Part shown: in pieces, positions 41,996 to 52,274 of the stretch
Numbering within the stretch: position 1 is the stretch's first letter
How the letters are laid out: each line of letters starts with the position of its first letter
Assembly (NCBI RefSeq): GCF_020715685.1
Contig: NZ_CP085840.1
Span: 1,178,001-1,242,000, forward strand
Length of the DNA stretch: 64,000 bases
Source: Dermatobacter hominis
GTDB taxonomy: Bacteria > Actinomycetota > Acidimicrobiia > Acidimicrobiales > Microtrichaceae
Direction: 5' to 3'
Program-made: the position numbers and the translations under genes
Notes under the pieces: model-generated
Databases searched by the model: none
What the model was told of the DNA's origin: nothing
What the model saw: the letters and a program-made list of their open reading frames with translations, nothing else

Positions 41996-43747
41996 TCACC
42001 CCTCGGGGACGGGCGTCGGAGCCGACTCGGCGCCGCCGAAGCGCTGCTCCCACGCGTCGAGCTCCTCGGCGTCCAGCTTGCGGAACAGCAGCGGCGGGGG
42101 GACGAGCGTGGCGCCAGGGCGGAGCACCTCGGCGGCCGCGGCGCCGAGCCCGCTGTCGAGGCAGAGCGGGACCTCGACCACGTCGGGGAAGGCGTCGCGC
42201 AGCCGATCCGCGGTGGCGGGGACGAACGGGCTCGACGCGACCGAGTGGACGAGCACGAGCCCGAGCGCCGTGCGCAGCGTGCAGGCCGTGCGGTCGCGAT
42301 CGACCTTGACCGTCTTCCAGGGCTCGCGGTTCTCCAGGTAGACGTTGCCCTCGGCCCAGAGCGCCCTGAGCGCGGCGGCGGCCTTGCGGAACTCGAGCGC
42401 GTCGAGGTGCCCGACGTACTCGGTCAGGCGGGCCTCGACCCGGGCTGCGAGCTCGGCCTCCTCGTCGCCGGGCTCGCCGCCCTCGGGCACCTGCTCCCCG
42501 AAGTGCCGCACGACCTGGGTCACGGTCCGGTTGACGAAGTTGCCGAACGTGCCGACGAGGTCCTTGTTGATCGCCTCGCCGAACAGCTCCCACGTGAAGC
42601 TCGTGTCGTCGGACTCGGGGGCGTTGGCCATGAGGTACCAGCGCCAGTAGTCGGCGGGCAGCAGCTCGAGCGCGTCGGACATGAACACGCCGCGGTGGTC
42701 GGTCGTGGAGAACTTGCCGCCGTAGTAGTTCAGCCAGTTGAACGACTTGAGGCGGTCGACGAGCTTCCAGTCCTCGCCGGAGCCGAGGATCGTCGCCGGG
42801 AACGACAGCGTGTGGAAGGGCACGTTGTCCTTGCCCATGAACTCGGTGTAGGTGACGTCCGTGGCGCCGCGATCGGTGCGCCACCAGCTGTCGAACAGGG
42901 CGCCCGCCTGCTCGGGCGTCGTCCGGTCGTCGGCCCACTCGCGCGTGGCGCCGAGGTAGCCGATCGGCGCGTCGAACCACACGTACCAGACCTTGCCCGC
43001 CACCTCGGGGAAGTCGTCGGGGTCGACGGGGATGCCCCAGTCGAGGTCGCGCGTGATGCCCCGGTCCTCGAGGCCCTCGTCGAGCCACTTGTACGCGATC
43101 GACCGGGTGAGCTGCGGCCAGTCCTCCTTGGTGTCGATCCAGGCGCGGATGCGCTCCGCCAGCCGCGACTGCAGGAGGAAGACGTGCGAGCTCGAGCGGA
43201 TCTCGAGGTCGGTCGAGCCCGAGACGGCGCTCCGGGGTTCGATGAGGTCGGTGGGCTCGAGCTGCTTGCCGCAGTTCTCGCACTGGTCGCCCCGGGCCCG
43301 GTCGTAGCCGCAGTTCGGGCACGTGCCGACGACGTAGCGGTCGGGCAGGAAGCGCCCGTCGGCCACCGAGTACACCTGCTCGGTCGTCCGGACCTCGGTG
43401 AAGCCCTCGGCCTTGAGCCGGCGGGCGAAGTGGTCGGTCAGGCGGTGGTTCTGCGGTCGCGACGTCCGACCGAAGTGGTCGAAGCTCAGCTGGAACCGCT
43501 GGCACAGGTCCTTCTGCACCTCGTGCTGCTCGGCGCAGAACTGGGCCACGTCGAGCCCCGCCTCCCGTGCGGCGAGCTCGGCCGGCGTGCCGTGCTCGTC
43601 GGTCGCGCAGATGAAGAGGACGTCGTGGCCCGCGGCCCGGAGGTACCGCGCGTGCACGTCCGCCGGGAGCATCGACCCGACGAGGTTCCCGAGGTGCTTG
43701 ACGCCGTTGATGTACGGCAGGGCGCTGGTGATCAGGTGGCGTGACAC
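41996..43747 (-). CDS. metG: Methionyl-tRNA synthetase
   Basis: A 583-residue class I synthetase charging tRNA-Met. ITSALPYINGVKHLGNLVGS holds the HIGH-like motif (HLGN). The connective domain has one zinc knuckle, CPNC-x9-CENC. WYVWFDAPIGYLGATREW is typical, and GGKFSTTDHRG stands in the KMSKS position. No C-terminal dimerisation (tRNA-binding) domain is present. The GTG start has GGAG about 13 nt upstream. It is followed at 40 nt by the membrane-anchored unknown gene. Confidence 0.96.
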   Translation of the reverse strand: MSRHLITSALPYINGVKHLGNLVGSMLPADVHARYLRAAGHDVLFICATDEHGTPAELAAREAGLDVAQFCAEQHEVQKDLCQRFQLSFDHFGRTSRPQNHRLTDHFARRLKAEGFTEVRTTEQVYSVADGRFLPDRYVVGTCPNCGYDRARGDQCENCGKQLEPTDLIEPRSAVSGSTDLEIRSSSHVFLLQSRLAERIRAWIDTKEDWPQLTRSIAYKWLDEGLEDRGITRDLDWGIPVDPDDFPEVAGKVWYVWFDAPIGYLGATREWADDRTTPEQAGALFDSWWRTDRGATDVTYTEFMGKDNVPFHTLSFPATILGSGEDWKLVDRLKSFNWLNYYGGKFSTTDHRGVFMSDALELLPADYWRWYLMANAPESDDTSFTWELFGEAINKDLVGTFGNFVNRTVTQVVRHFGEQVPEGGEPGDEEAELAARVEARLTEYVGHLDALEFRKAAAALRALWAEGNVYLENREPWKTVKVDRDRTACTLRTALGLVLVHSVASSPFVPATADRLRDAFPDVVEVPLCLDSGLGAAAAEVLRPGATLVPPPLLFRKLDAEELDAWEQRFGGAESAPTPVPEG

Positions 43748-43819
43748 GCGTGCTCGGGCTCCGTTCGGGGGACGCTCCAGCCTACCGGCGGCGACCAGCC
43801 GCCCCGGGCCGGGTCGCGG

Positions 43820-44287
43820 TCACGCCCACGCGTCGCGGACGCGCTCGGCCGCCTCGGCCATCTCCGCATCGTCGGCGTACTTGCGCCGCGGCCAGAAGAA
43901 GCCCCTGAGCCCGTCCTTCGGGTTCCTCGGGACGACGTGGGTGTGGAGGTGCGGCACCGACTGCGACACGGTGTTGTTCATCGCGACGAACGTCCCGGCC
44001 GCGGCCATGCCGGCCTGCACGGCCCGCGACGCCGCCTGCACCCGCTCGAAGTAGGGGCCGACCAGCTCGGCCGGGAGGTCGGGCAGCGTGACGACGTGGG
44101 CGCGGGGCACCACCAGCGTGTGGCCCGGGAACAGCGGCGTGCGGTCGAGGAACGCCACGACGACGTCGTCGGCGAACACGACCTGGGCGGGCGCGGTGCC
44201 CTCGACGATCTCGCAGAACACGCAGGAGCCGGCACGACCGGCGGCGGGGGCCACGCCGGACCGTACCCCGCCGGCCCGGTCGGCCAT
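43820..44287 (-). CDS. HIT-family nucleotide hydrolase/transferase-like protein
   Basis: A 155-residue histidine-triad protein that probably hydrolyses nucleoside phosphoramidates or dinucleotides. CVFCEIVEGTAPAQVVFADD opens the fold, HTLVVPRAHVVTLPDLP follows, and QSVPHLHTHVVPR is the HxHxH active site. The C-terminus FFWPRRKYADDAEMAEAAER is seen in actinobacterial HIT proteins. ATG at 44287 gives an ordinary length. It stands upstream of metG on the same strand with a 72-nt gap and is divergent from the exonuclease-like gene. Confidence 0.92.
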   Translation of the reverse strand: MADRAGGVRSGVAPAAGRAGSCVFCEIVEGTAPAQVVFADDVVVAFLDRTPLFPGHTLVVPRAHVVTLPDLPAELVGPYFERVQAASRAVQAGMAAAGTFVAMNNTVSQSVPHLHTHVVPRNPKDGLRGFFWPRRKYADDAEMAEAAERVRDAWA

Positions 44288-44378
44288 TCCGATCCGCGTG
44301 CCCGTGAGCACCGCACGTGCGACGCCCGGTGCACCCGCGGTCGTCCCGACTGTCGGTGCCCCTGCGTACGATCGCCAC

Positions 44379-45032
44379 GTGGCCCTGCAGCTCGACCCCG
44401 CGTCACCGCCCGCCGCCCCACCGCCCGTCGCCCCACCGGCGGCCGACGTGCCGCTGTACGGACTGGACATCGAGACCGACACGTCGGTCGACGGGCTCGA
44501 CCCGGCGGTCTCCCCCGTCGTCGCGGTCGCCGTCGCCACCCCCGACGAGGACCACGTCCTGCTGGGCGACGAACCGTCGATCCTCGCCCGCACCGACGAG
44601 CTGCTGGCCTCGCTGCCGCCCGGCGTGGTCGTCACCTGGAACGGCGCCGGGTTCGACCTCCCCTTCCTGGCCCGCCGCGCCGCGATCGTGGGCGTGGCCC
44701 TCGGGCTCGAGCTCTGGCAGGAACCGCTGATGGCCGCCGAACCCGACGCGTTCCGCGGCCGGTGGCACCACCACGACCACCTCGACGGCTACCGCCTCTA
44801 CCGGGCCGACGTCGGCCGCAGCCTGGGGCTCCCGTGCGGGCTGAAGCCGCTGGCCCGCCTCGTCGGCCTCCGCCCGGTCGAGGTCGAGCGCAGCCGGCTG
44901 CACCTCCTCGCGAGCGACCAGATCCGCGACTACGTGGCGTCCGACGCCCGGATGGCCCGCCAGCTCGTCATGCGGCGCTGGCCGGTCGCCGCAGTCGCCG
45001 TCGACGGCTGCCACCGCCCGCTGCCAGACTGA
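44379..45032 (+). CDS. DEDDy 3'-5' exonuclease-like protein (RNase H fold)
   Basis: A 217-residue protein with an RNase H-like exonuclease core. Motif I is YGLDIETDTS (DxE), motif II is VTWNGAGFDLPFLARR, and motif III is RDYVASDARMARQL (YxxxD), so all four acidic residues are present. The N-terminus is a short Pro/Ala-rich lead. GTG at 44379 follows TACGAT (44367-44372) by 6 nt. The substrate (RNA or DNA) and partner proteins are unknown. It is the first of two collinear genes with the unknown gene at 45149. Confidence 0.82.
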   Translation: MALQLDPASPPAAPPPVAPPAADVPLYGLDIETDTSVDGLDPAVSPVVAVAVATPDEDHVLLGDEPSILARTDELLASLPPGVVVTWNGAGFDLPFLARRAAIVGVALGLELWQEPLMAAEPDAFRGRWHHHDHLDGYRLYRADVGRSLGLPCGLKPLARLVGLRPVEVERSRLHLLASDQIRDYVASDARMARQLVMRRWPVAAVAVDGCHRPLPD

Positions 45033-45148
45033 TCCGCACGTCGGCGGCCTCGTACCGCCGGCACGGTCGGACCCGCCGCCTCGGGTTCCTCCCGCACCGC
45101 AGCGCCGGTGCCCGCTCGGCCGCCCCGGAGGGGCGCCGTGGAGGAACC

Positions 45149-46114
45149 ATGTCGTCCCGATCCCGTCCGTCCCGTCGATCCCGCGCCTCGGCGGCGCGCT
45201 CGGCCCGCGCCGCCCACGAGGCCCGGCGCCGCGCCACGGCCCTGCCCGGCGTCGACACCGACCTCACCCCGGAGCGCGTCGACACCGTGCTGGCGCTCCT
45301 GGCCGGCCTCCCGCCCGGCACGCTCGTGGCGATCCGGCCCGACGGCCCCGACCACGTGGCGTTCGGCCTGCGCGAGCTCGCACCCGACCCCCGCTGCGGC
45401 GGCGCCGGCCTGTTCGGCCTCGACGCGCCCGACGGCAGCGTGGTCGTCGGGCTGTCGTTCGAGGGCGTGTCCGAGCCGTCCGACGCGCCGCCCCGCGCCC
45501 CGTCCGATCCGCCGCTCGACGACGTCGACCCCACCCGGGTCGACGTCCTCGTCACCGCCCAGGGCCAGGTGCACTCGCGGATCCACGACCACGTGCAGCC
45601 ACCGCCCAAGGTCCGCCGGCCGGCCCGGGGCATCGTCGTCGACGCGCTGCACCGGACGCTCGGGCTGCCGGCGCCCGGCGACCCGCCGCCGCTCACCGAG
45701 CTCGTCGCCCGCATGTGGCTGCACGAGGTGCTCCGGCGGTGGGACGGCGACGCGGTCCCCACGTGGGCCGACGCGGCCGTCGCCCACCTGGACCCGGGCG
45801 GCGACGAGCCCCTGCGCGGCCTGCCGCCGTCGCCCGAGGCGGTGGTGGCGTCCATGCAGCGGCTGGCCGACGAGGCGGCGTGGGACGACCTCCGCCGGGC
45901 CGCGGCCATCGGGCGGATGGCCGCGCCCGACCTCGATCCCGACGAGGCGGCCTGGATGGACGCGACCATGTTCGCCCGCTGGATGGTCGACTCGTTCCCC
46001 TCGCCGGCCCGGGCGCTCGACCTCCTCCGGCGGGCCGGGGCGCACGATGCGGCCGACCGCATGGAGCAGGTGCTCGACCGGCTCGACCCACCGCCGGTCC
46101 CCGACGCGGCATGA
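45149..46114 (+). CDS. Uncharacterised actinobacterial protein
   Basis: A 321-residue protein with a strongly basic N-terminus (SSRSRPSRRSRASAARSARA) followed by a mixed fold: TPERVDTVLALLAGLPPGTL, HVAFGLRELAPDPRCGGAGL, and a helical C-terminal half with ELVARMWLHEVLRRW and FARWMVDSFPSPARALDLLR. No family or motif is recognised, and no membrane segment or signal peptide is seen. GAGGA lies 4 nt before the ATG, a somewhat short spacing. It follows the exonuclease-like gene by 116 nt. Confidence 0.7.
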   Translation: MSSRSRPSRRSRASAARSARAAHEARRRATALPGVDTDLTPERVDTVLALLAGLPPGTLVAIRPDGPDHVAFGLRELAPDPRCGGAGLFGLDAPDGSVVVGLSFEGVSEPSDAPPRAPSDPPLDDVDPTRVDVLVTAQGQVHSRIHDHVQPPPKVRRPARGIVVDALHRTLGLPAPGDPPPLTELVARMWLHEVLRRWDGDAVPTWADAAVAHLDPGGDEPLRGLPPSPEAVVASMQRLADEAAWDDLRRAAAIGRMAAPDLDPDEAAWMDATMFARWMVDSFPSPARALDLLRRAGAHDAADRMEQVLDRLDPPPVPDAA

Positions 46115-46279
46115 CGGCCCCCTCCCCCGCCCGCGGGGGTCGGCGCAGGAGGGCCCGCAGTGGTCCGTCACAGGTGTCCTCACGGCGTAATGTGCCGCCG
46201 GGACGGGACCCACGGCACCAGATCGCCGGTGCCGGCCGAATCGACCCGGACGACCGGCTGACGAACAGGTGCATCCACG

Positions 46280-47358
<1,079 letters not shown>

Positions 47359-47362
<4 letters not shown>

Positions 47363-48300
47363 CCGACATCCCCGTGACCGAGGTGCTCGCCGACGACGGT
47401 GAGCCCATCGCGGTCCCGCTCGGCTCGCGCACCCGCTCGCGGGGCAAGCGGGTCAAGGACGCGCTGCTCGGCTACCTGTTCCTGGCGCCCGCGCTCATCG
47501 CCTTCGCGGTGTTCGCCTACTACCCGCTCTACAAGCTGTTCTCCGACTCGGTGCACCGCCAGCCCCGGTTCCTCAACAAGGCGCCGACCTACGTCGGCTT
47601 CGGCCAGCTCCAGGACACGCTGACCAGCAGCGAGTTCACCTCGGGGCTCGGGCACTCGGCGCAGTTCATGCTCTACAGCGTCCCGCTCGGGCTCGTGCTC
47701 GGCGTGCTGCTCGCGGTCTCCGCCCACCGCAAGCTCAAGGGCATCAAGGTCTTCCAGGCGATCTTCTCCTCCACCGTGGCGTCGTCGGTGGCGGTGGCAT
47801 CGGTCGTGTTCTTCACCCTGGTGAACCCGCAGGTCGGCTACTTCAAGGACGTCAGCTGGCTCAGCCTCGACCAGCCGCAGTCGGCCATGTTCTCGGTCGC
47901 GCTGAGCTCGGTCTGGCAGAACCTCGGCCTCACGTTCATCATCGTGCTCGCCGCGCTGCAGGCCGTCCCCGACGAGCTGAACGAGGCCGCCACGCTCGAC
48001 GGGTTCGGGCCGGTGCGGCGGTTCTTCCGCATCACCGTGCCGCTCATCTCCCCGGCGCTGCTGTTCCTGGCGATCGTGCTCGTCATCACGGCGCTGCAGG
48101 CGTACGCCCAGATCGAGGTCCTGACCGGCGGCGGCCCCGCCGGCGCCACCGAGACGCTGCTGTTCAAGATCGCCGACCCGAAGGGCATCAGACCGCTGCA
48201 CGAGCGAGCGGGGCTGTCGATCGGCTTGTTCGTCCTGACGGGAGCGGTCGCGCTCGTGCAGTACTCGCTGCTCTCACGACGGGTGCACTATGGCGACTGA
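47359..48300 (+). CDS. Sugar ABC importer permease (MalF/UgpA type)
   Basis: A 313-residue inner-membrane permease with six predicted helices. The coupling EAA motif appears as ELNEAATLDGFGPVRRFFRI; GYLFLAPALIAFAVFAYYPLYKLFSDS is the typical MalF-class first helix. The start codon is TTG, overlapping the ATPase stop codon by 4 nt, and the end overlaps the next permease by 11 nt, so all are coupled. Confidence 0.94.
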
Positions 48301-49183
48301 CGCTCCCGAGCTGGTGGGCGCCGAGCCCGTCGCGACCGGCGACGCCGGCGGCGAGACCGGCGGACGCTCCCGGTGGGCGGCGGCCGGCTGGTACGTGGCG
48401 CTGACCCTGCTGTCGGTCGTCGTCCTGTTCCCCGTGTACATGCTCCTCCTGCGGGCGATCTCCGACCCGCTCGAGTACGTGGCGCAGGGCCAGCCGCTGC
48501 ACCCGGTCGCCATCGAGTGGAGCGCCTTCACCGAGGCCTTCACCGAGGCCGACCTGGGCCGCTCGATGACCCTGTCGTTCGTCGTCACGCTCGTCATCGT
48601 CATCGCGCAGCTGCTCACGTCGGTCCTCGCCGCGTACGCCTTCGCGTTCCTCGAGTTCCCGCTGAAGCGCCTCATGTTCGCCCTCGTCGTGGCCACCCTG
48701 CTGCTGCCGATCGAGGTCACGCTGATCGCCAACCTCCAGACGATCCGCGACCTCAACCTGCTCAACTCGGTGCCGGGCCTGACGCTCCCGTTCCTCGCCA
48801 CCGCCTTCGGCATCTTCCTCATCCGCCAGGGCTTCCTCGGCATCCCCGGCGACCTGCGCGACGCCGCGACGCTCGACGGCTACGGCCACCTGCGGTTCCT
48901 GTTCCGCGTCGCCGTGCCGCTCACCCGGCCGATCATCGGCAGCTTCGTCGTCATCTCGTTCCTCGGGGCGTGGAACCAGTACGTCTGGCCCCGCTTCTCC
49001 ACCACCGAGGACAACTGGCAGACCGTGCAGATCGCGTTGCGCAGCATCGCCAACGACCGCGTCGACCAGCTCAACATCGGCTTCGCCGCCGCGGTGATCG
49101 CCGCGCTGCCGCTGGTCGTGCTCCTGATCCTGTTCCAGCGCCAGATCGTGCGGGGCCTCACCGCCGGCGCGGTCAAGGGCTGA
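48290..49183 (+). CDS. Sugar ABC importer permease (MalG/UgpE type)
   Basis: A 297-residue second permease with six predicted helices and the EAA-like coupling segment LRDAATLDGYGHLRFLFRVA. VLFPVYMLLLRAISDP at the first helix and GAWNQYVWPRF near the C-terminus are MalG-class features. The ATG lies inside the end of the preceding gene. Confidence 0.94.
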   Translation: MATDAPELVGAEPVATGDAGGETGGRSRWAAAGWYVALTLLSVVVLFPVYMLLLRAISDPLEYVAQGQPLHPVAIEWSAFTEAFTEADLGRSMTLSFVVTLVIVIAQLLTSVLAAYAFAFLEFPLKRLMFALVVATLLLPIEVTLIANLQTIRDLNLLNSVPGLTLPFLATAFGIFLIRQGFLGIPGDLRDAATLDGYGHLRFLFRVAVPLTRPIIGSFVVISFLGAWNQYVWPRFSTTEDNWQTVQIALRSIANDRVDQLNIGFAAAVIAALPLVVLLILFQRQIVRGLTAGAVKG

Positions 49184-49245
49184 TCACCAACCCACCCCTC
49201 GGTCGCGCCACGGCTGGTGCGACCTACCAGAAAGCGAGAGCACCA

Positions 49246-50778
49246 ATGGGCCATGACCTCACGGAGGGCCGGGCGGCACGGCGCCGCCGACCTCGAGCCT
49301 GGTGGCTGGTCGGCATCGTCGCAGCGTTCGCCCTGGTCGCAGGCGCCTGTGGCGGCGACGACGGCGGTTCGGGCGACGACGGCGACGGCGGCGGGGGCGG
49401 CGACTCCTCGGGCGTCGTCAACGCCGACGACTGCCCGGTGAAGGACGTCGAGTCCGCCACCGCGCCGGCCACGGTCACCGTCTGGCACGCGTACCAGGGC
49501 CTCCAGGCCTCGACGCTCCAGCAGATCGCCGACGGCTTCAACGCCAGCCAGAACAAGGTGAAGGTCGAGCTCCAGGGGCAGGGCACCTACGAGGAGCTGC
49601 TCAAGAAGTTCCAGGACGCCCTCGCCAACCCGGGGTCGCTCCCCGACCTCGTCCTCACCGAGGACACGACGACCCAGTTCATGATCGACTCCGGCGTCGT
49701 CGTCCCGGCCGCATCGTGCCAGGAGGCCGATCCCGGCTCCGACACGACCTACGACGACGTGCTGCCGGCGGTCACCTCGGCCTACACCGTCGACGACGTG
49801 CTCTGGCCCGGCGCCTTCAGCGTGTCGATGCCGGTGCTCTACGTGAACAAGGCGATCCTGGCCCAGGCCGGCGTCGACACCACCACGTTCCCGCAGACGA
49901 TCGACGAGCTCCGCTCGACGGCCGAGAAGATCAAGGCCGCGAACATCCCCGGCGTCAAGGCACCGCTGGTGATCAAGGTCGACTCGTGGTTCGTGGAGAA
50001 CTGGCTGACCGGCGCCGGCAAGCCGCTGGTCAACAACAACAACGGCCGTGACGGCCTCGCCGACCAGTCGGAGCTGGCGCAGGAGGACACGACGAAGATC
50101 TACGAGTGGTTCAAGAGCATGATCGACGACGGCCTGGCCACAGCGATCCCGAGCTCGAGCACCGGCGTCGACGAGTACCTGGCGCTGAACGCGAAGAGCT
50201 CGGCGATGCTGATCCAGACGTCGACCGCCATCTCCACGGTGGCGGCCCTGCTCGAGGGCTCGGTCACCAAGGACCAGCTCGGCGACGTCGGCATCGACGC
50301 CGACATCAGCTCGGGCCTCGACATCGACGTGGCGCTGCAGCCCGGCCTCGAGGAGGCCGGTCAGGGCCAGATCGGCGGCTCGGCCTGGTACCTGGTCAAG
50401 ACCGACGACGCGGTCGGCGTCCCGGCGGCGTGGCAGTTCGTGAAGTACTTCCTCGAGACGCCGAACCAGGTCACCTGGACGCTGCAGGGCTCGTACCTGC
50501 CGGTGCTGAAGTCGGCGCAGGACGATCCGACGTTGCAGAAGGAGTTCACGACCACGACGAAGGGCAAGTGGCTGAACACCGCCTACCAGGGCCTGCAGAA
50601 CCTGAACCCCGACTTCCCCGGCCCGGTCATCGGCCCCTTCAACGAGTTCCGTGCGATCGTGCGCTCCTCGCTCGACAGCGTGGCGTTCAACGGCGTCGGG
50701 ACCAAGGAGGCCATCGACAAGGCCAACACCGACTTCCAGGATGCGCTCGACCAGTACAAGAGCGACGTCGGCGGCTGA
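49246..50778 (+). CDS. Sugar-binding lipoprotein of the ABC importer (UgpB/MalE type)
   Basis: A 510-residue extracytoplasmic solute-binding lipoprotein. The signal peptide WWLVGIVAAFALVAGACGG ends in a lipobox. A Gly/Asp-rich linker follows, then the family-1 fold: TVTVWHAYQGLQASTLQQIA, FQDALANPGSLPDLVLTED, ALNAKSSAMLIQTSTA, GGSAWYLVKTD. The opening resembles glycerol-3-phosphate or oligosaccharide binders (UgpB group), but the ligand is not certain. It is the fourth gene of the operon and is followed by a stem-loop. Confidence 0.92.
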   Translation: MGHDLTEGRAARRRRPRAWWLVGIVAAFALVAGACGGDDGGSGDDGDGGGGGDSSGVVNADDCPVKDVESATAPATVTVWHAYQGLQASTLQQIADGFNASQNKVKVELQGQGTYEELLKKFQDALANPGSLPDLVLTEDTTTQFMIDSGVVVPAASCQEADPGSDTTYDDVLPAVTSAYTVDDVLWPGAFSVSMPVLYVNKAILAQAGVDTTTFPQTIDELRSTAEKIKAANIPGVKAPLVIKVDSWFVENWLTGAGKPLVNNNNGRDGLADQSELAQEDTTKIYEWFKSMIDDGLATAIPSSSTGVDEYLALNAKSSAMLIQTSTAISTVAALLEGSVTKDQLGDVGIDADISSGLDIDVALQPGLEEAGQGQIGGSAWYLVKTDDAVGVPAAWQFVKYFLETPNQVTWTLQGSYLPVLKSAQDDPTLQKEFTTTTKGKWLNTAYQGLQNLNPDFPGPVIGPFNEFRAIVRSSLDSVAFNGVGTKEAIDKANTDFQDALDQYKSDVGG

Positions 50779-50803
50779 CCGGCCTCGGCTCGGGACGTCC
50801 TTC

Positions 50804-50831
50804 GGGGGCCGGCGCTGCGGCGTCGGCCCCC
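50804..50831. terminator. Stem-loop between the ABC operon and dprE1
   Basis: GGGGGCCG (50804-50811) pairs with CGGCCCCC (50824-50831) across 12 nt, between convergent transcription units. There is no T-tract. Confidence 0.5.
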
Positions 50832-50909
50832 GGCGCGTCCGGGCCGGCAGATTCGGCTGCTCGCGTCGGCGGCCCGCTGCGCTCCGCGCCGGCGGTGGAC
50901 CGACGGACC

Positions 50910-52274
50910 TCAGACGAGGCCGAGGCGGCGACCCATGTCGCTGCGGAACCGGTGGTCCGGGTCCAGCTTCTCCCGGATGTCGCGCCACTCGTCGAGGCGC
51001 GGGTACATCTTCGGGAGCAGGTCGGGGTCGAGCCGGCTGTCCTTGGCCAGGTACAGGCGACCGCCCCAGTCGACGACCTCGCGGTCGAGCTCGTCGAACA
51101 GGTCGTGGAGGCCGGCGGCGACCGGCGCGTCGAACGCCAGCGTCCAGCCCGGCATCGGGAAGCTGAGGTGCCCGGGGTTCGACGTGCCCATCCGCTTCAG
51201 CACCGCCAGGAACGACGGCAGCCCGGCTGCCGCGATGCGCTCGAGGGAGCTGCGGACGAAGTCGCCGGCCTCGTCGGGGACGACGTACTGCCACTGCAGG
51301 AAGCCCCGGCGCCCGTAGACCCGGTTCCACTCGGCGACCATGTCGAGCGGGTGGAAGAACTGCTCGATGCCCATCAGGGCGTCGCGGCGGCGGACCGGCG
51401 CCTTGCGGAACCACAGCTCGTTGAAGGCGCGGGCGGTCAGCTTGTTGATGAGCCCCGACGGGAGGATGTCGGGCGGCGACGGCAGCACGTGGGTCGAGTA
51501 GTCCGTGGGCCGGGTGTCGCCGCTGGCCAGGACCTCCTCGCGGGTGGCGAAGCGGCCACGGTCGAGGACCGAGCGACCGAGGTGCTTGCCCTTGGCCATC
51601 ACGTCGATCCACGCGACGGAGTAGTCGTATGCGTCGTCGCCGTCGATCATCAGCGACATGACGTCGTCGAGGTCCGAGGCCCGGTCCGAGTCGACGAGGA
51701 GCTTGCTGGAGCCGACGGCCTGCAGCTGCACCGTGGCGTCGAGCACGATGCCGGTCAGGCCCATGCCGCCGGCGGTCGCCCAGAACACCTCGGGGTCGTC
51801 CTGCGGGTTGACGTCGCGGACCTCGCCGCGGCCGTCGACCAGCCGCAGGCTCAGCACGTGGTCGCACCACGAGCCCTTGCGGTGGTGGTTCTTGCCGTGG
51901 ATGTCGGCCGCGATGGCGCCGCCGACGGTGACCATGCGGGTCCCGGGCGTCACGGGCACGAACCAGCCGAGGGGGACGAGCCAGCGCATGAGGTCGTCGA
52001 GGCTGGTGCCGGCCAGGATCCGGGCGATGCCGGTCCGGAGGTTGAGGTCGAGGATGCCGGAGCGGGCGGGACCGTCGATCACGCCGCCGCCGGCGTTCTG
52101 CGCGGCGTCGCCGTAGGAGCGGCCGAGGCCTCGGGCCACCACGCCGTTCACGCCCGCCTCGCGGACGATCGAGCGGACGTCGTCGTCCTCGACGGGCGAC
52201 CACACGGACGCACGCGACGGCGCGGTTCGGGCCCAACCCTGGAGGAGCCGTTCGGTCGGTTCGAGCTCGGTCAC
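50910..52274 (-). CDS. dprE1: Decaprenylphosphoryl-beta-D-ribose 2'-oxidase DprE1
   Basis: A 454-residue FAD-dependent oxidase converting decaprenylphosphoryl-ribose to the 2'-keto intermediate on the way to decaprenylphosphoryl-arabinose. FAD-binding motifs are ARGLGRSYGDAAQNAGGGV and VTVGGAIAADIHGKNHHRKG; the C-terminus SDMGRRLGLV is typical. The segment aligned with the benzothiazinone-target cysteine of M. tuberculosis DprE1 reads MPGWTLAFDAP, with Ala380 in place of Cys387 (from memory). The GTG start overlaps the ubiA stop codon (GTGA). The partner reductase DprE2 is not in the window. Confidence 0.92.
   Translation of the reverse strand: MTELEPTERLLQGWARTAPSRASVWSPVEDDDVRSIVREAGVNGVVARGLGRSYGDAAQNAGGGVIDGPARSGILDLNLRTGIARILAGTSLDDLMRWLVPLGWFVPVTPGTRMVTVGGAIAADIHGKNHHRKGSWCDHVLSLRLVDGRGEVRDVNPQDDPEVFWATAGGMGLTGIVLDATVQLQAVGSSKLLVDSDRASDLDDVMSLMIDGDDAYDYSVAWIDVMAKGKHLGRSVLDRGRFATREEVLASGDTRPTDYSTHVLPSPPDILPSGLINKLTARAFNELWFRKAPVRRRDALMGIEQFFHPLDMVAEWNRVYGRRGFLQWQYVVPDEAGDFVRSSLERIAAAGLPSFLAVLKRMGTSNPGHLSFPMPGWTLAFDAPVAAGLHDLFDELDREVVDWGGRLYLAKDSRLDPDLLPKMYPRLDEWRDIREKLDPDHRFRSDMGRRLGLV

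Noticed and set aside
45149-46114. Possible toxin-antitoxin partner of the DEDD exonuclease-like gene
   Set aside because: The sizes (217 and 321 residues) and the 116-nt gap do not fit a toxin-antitoxin pair, and no antitoxin fold is seen.
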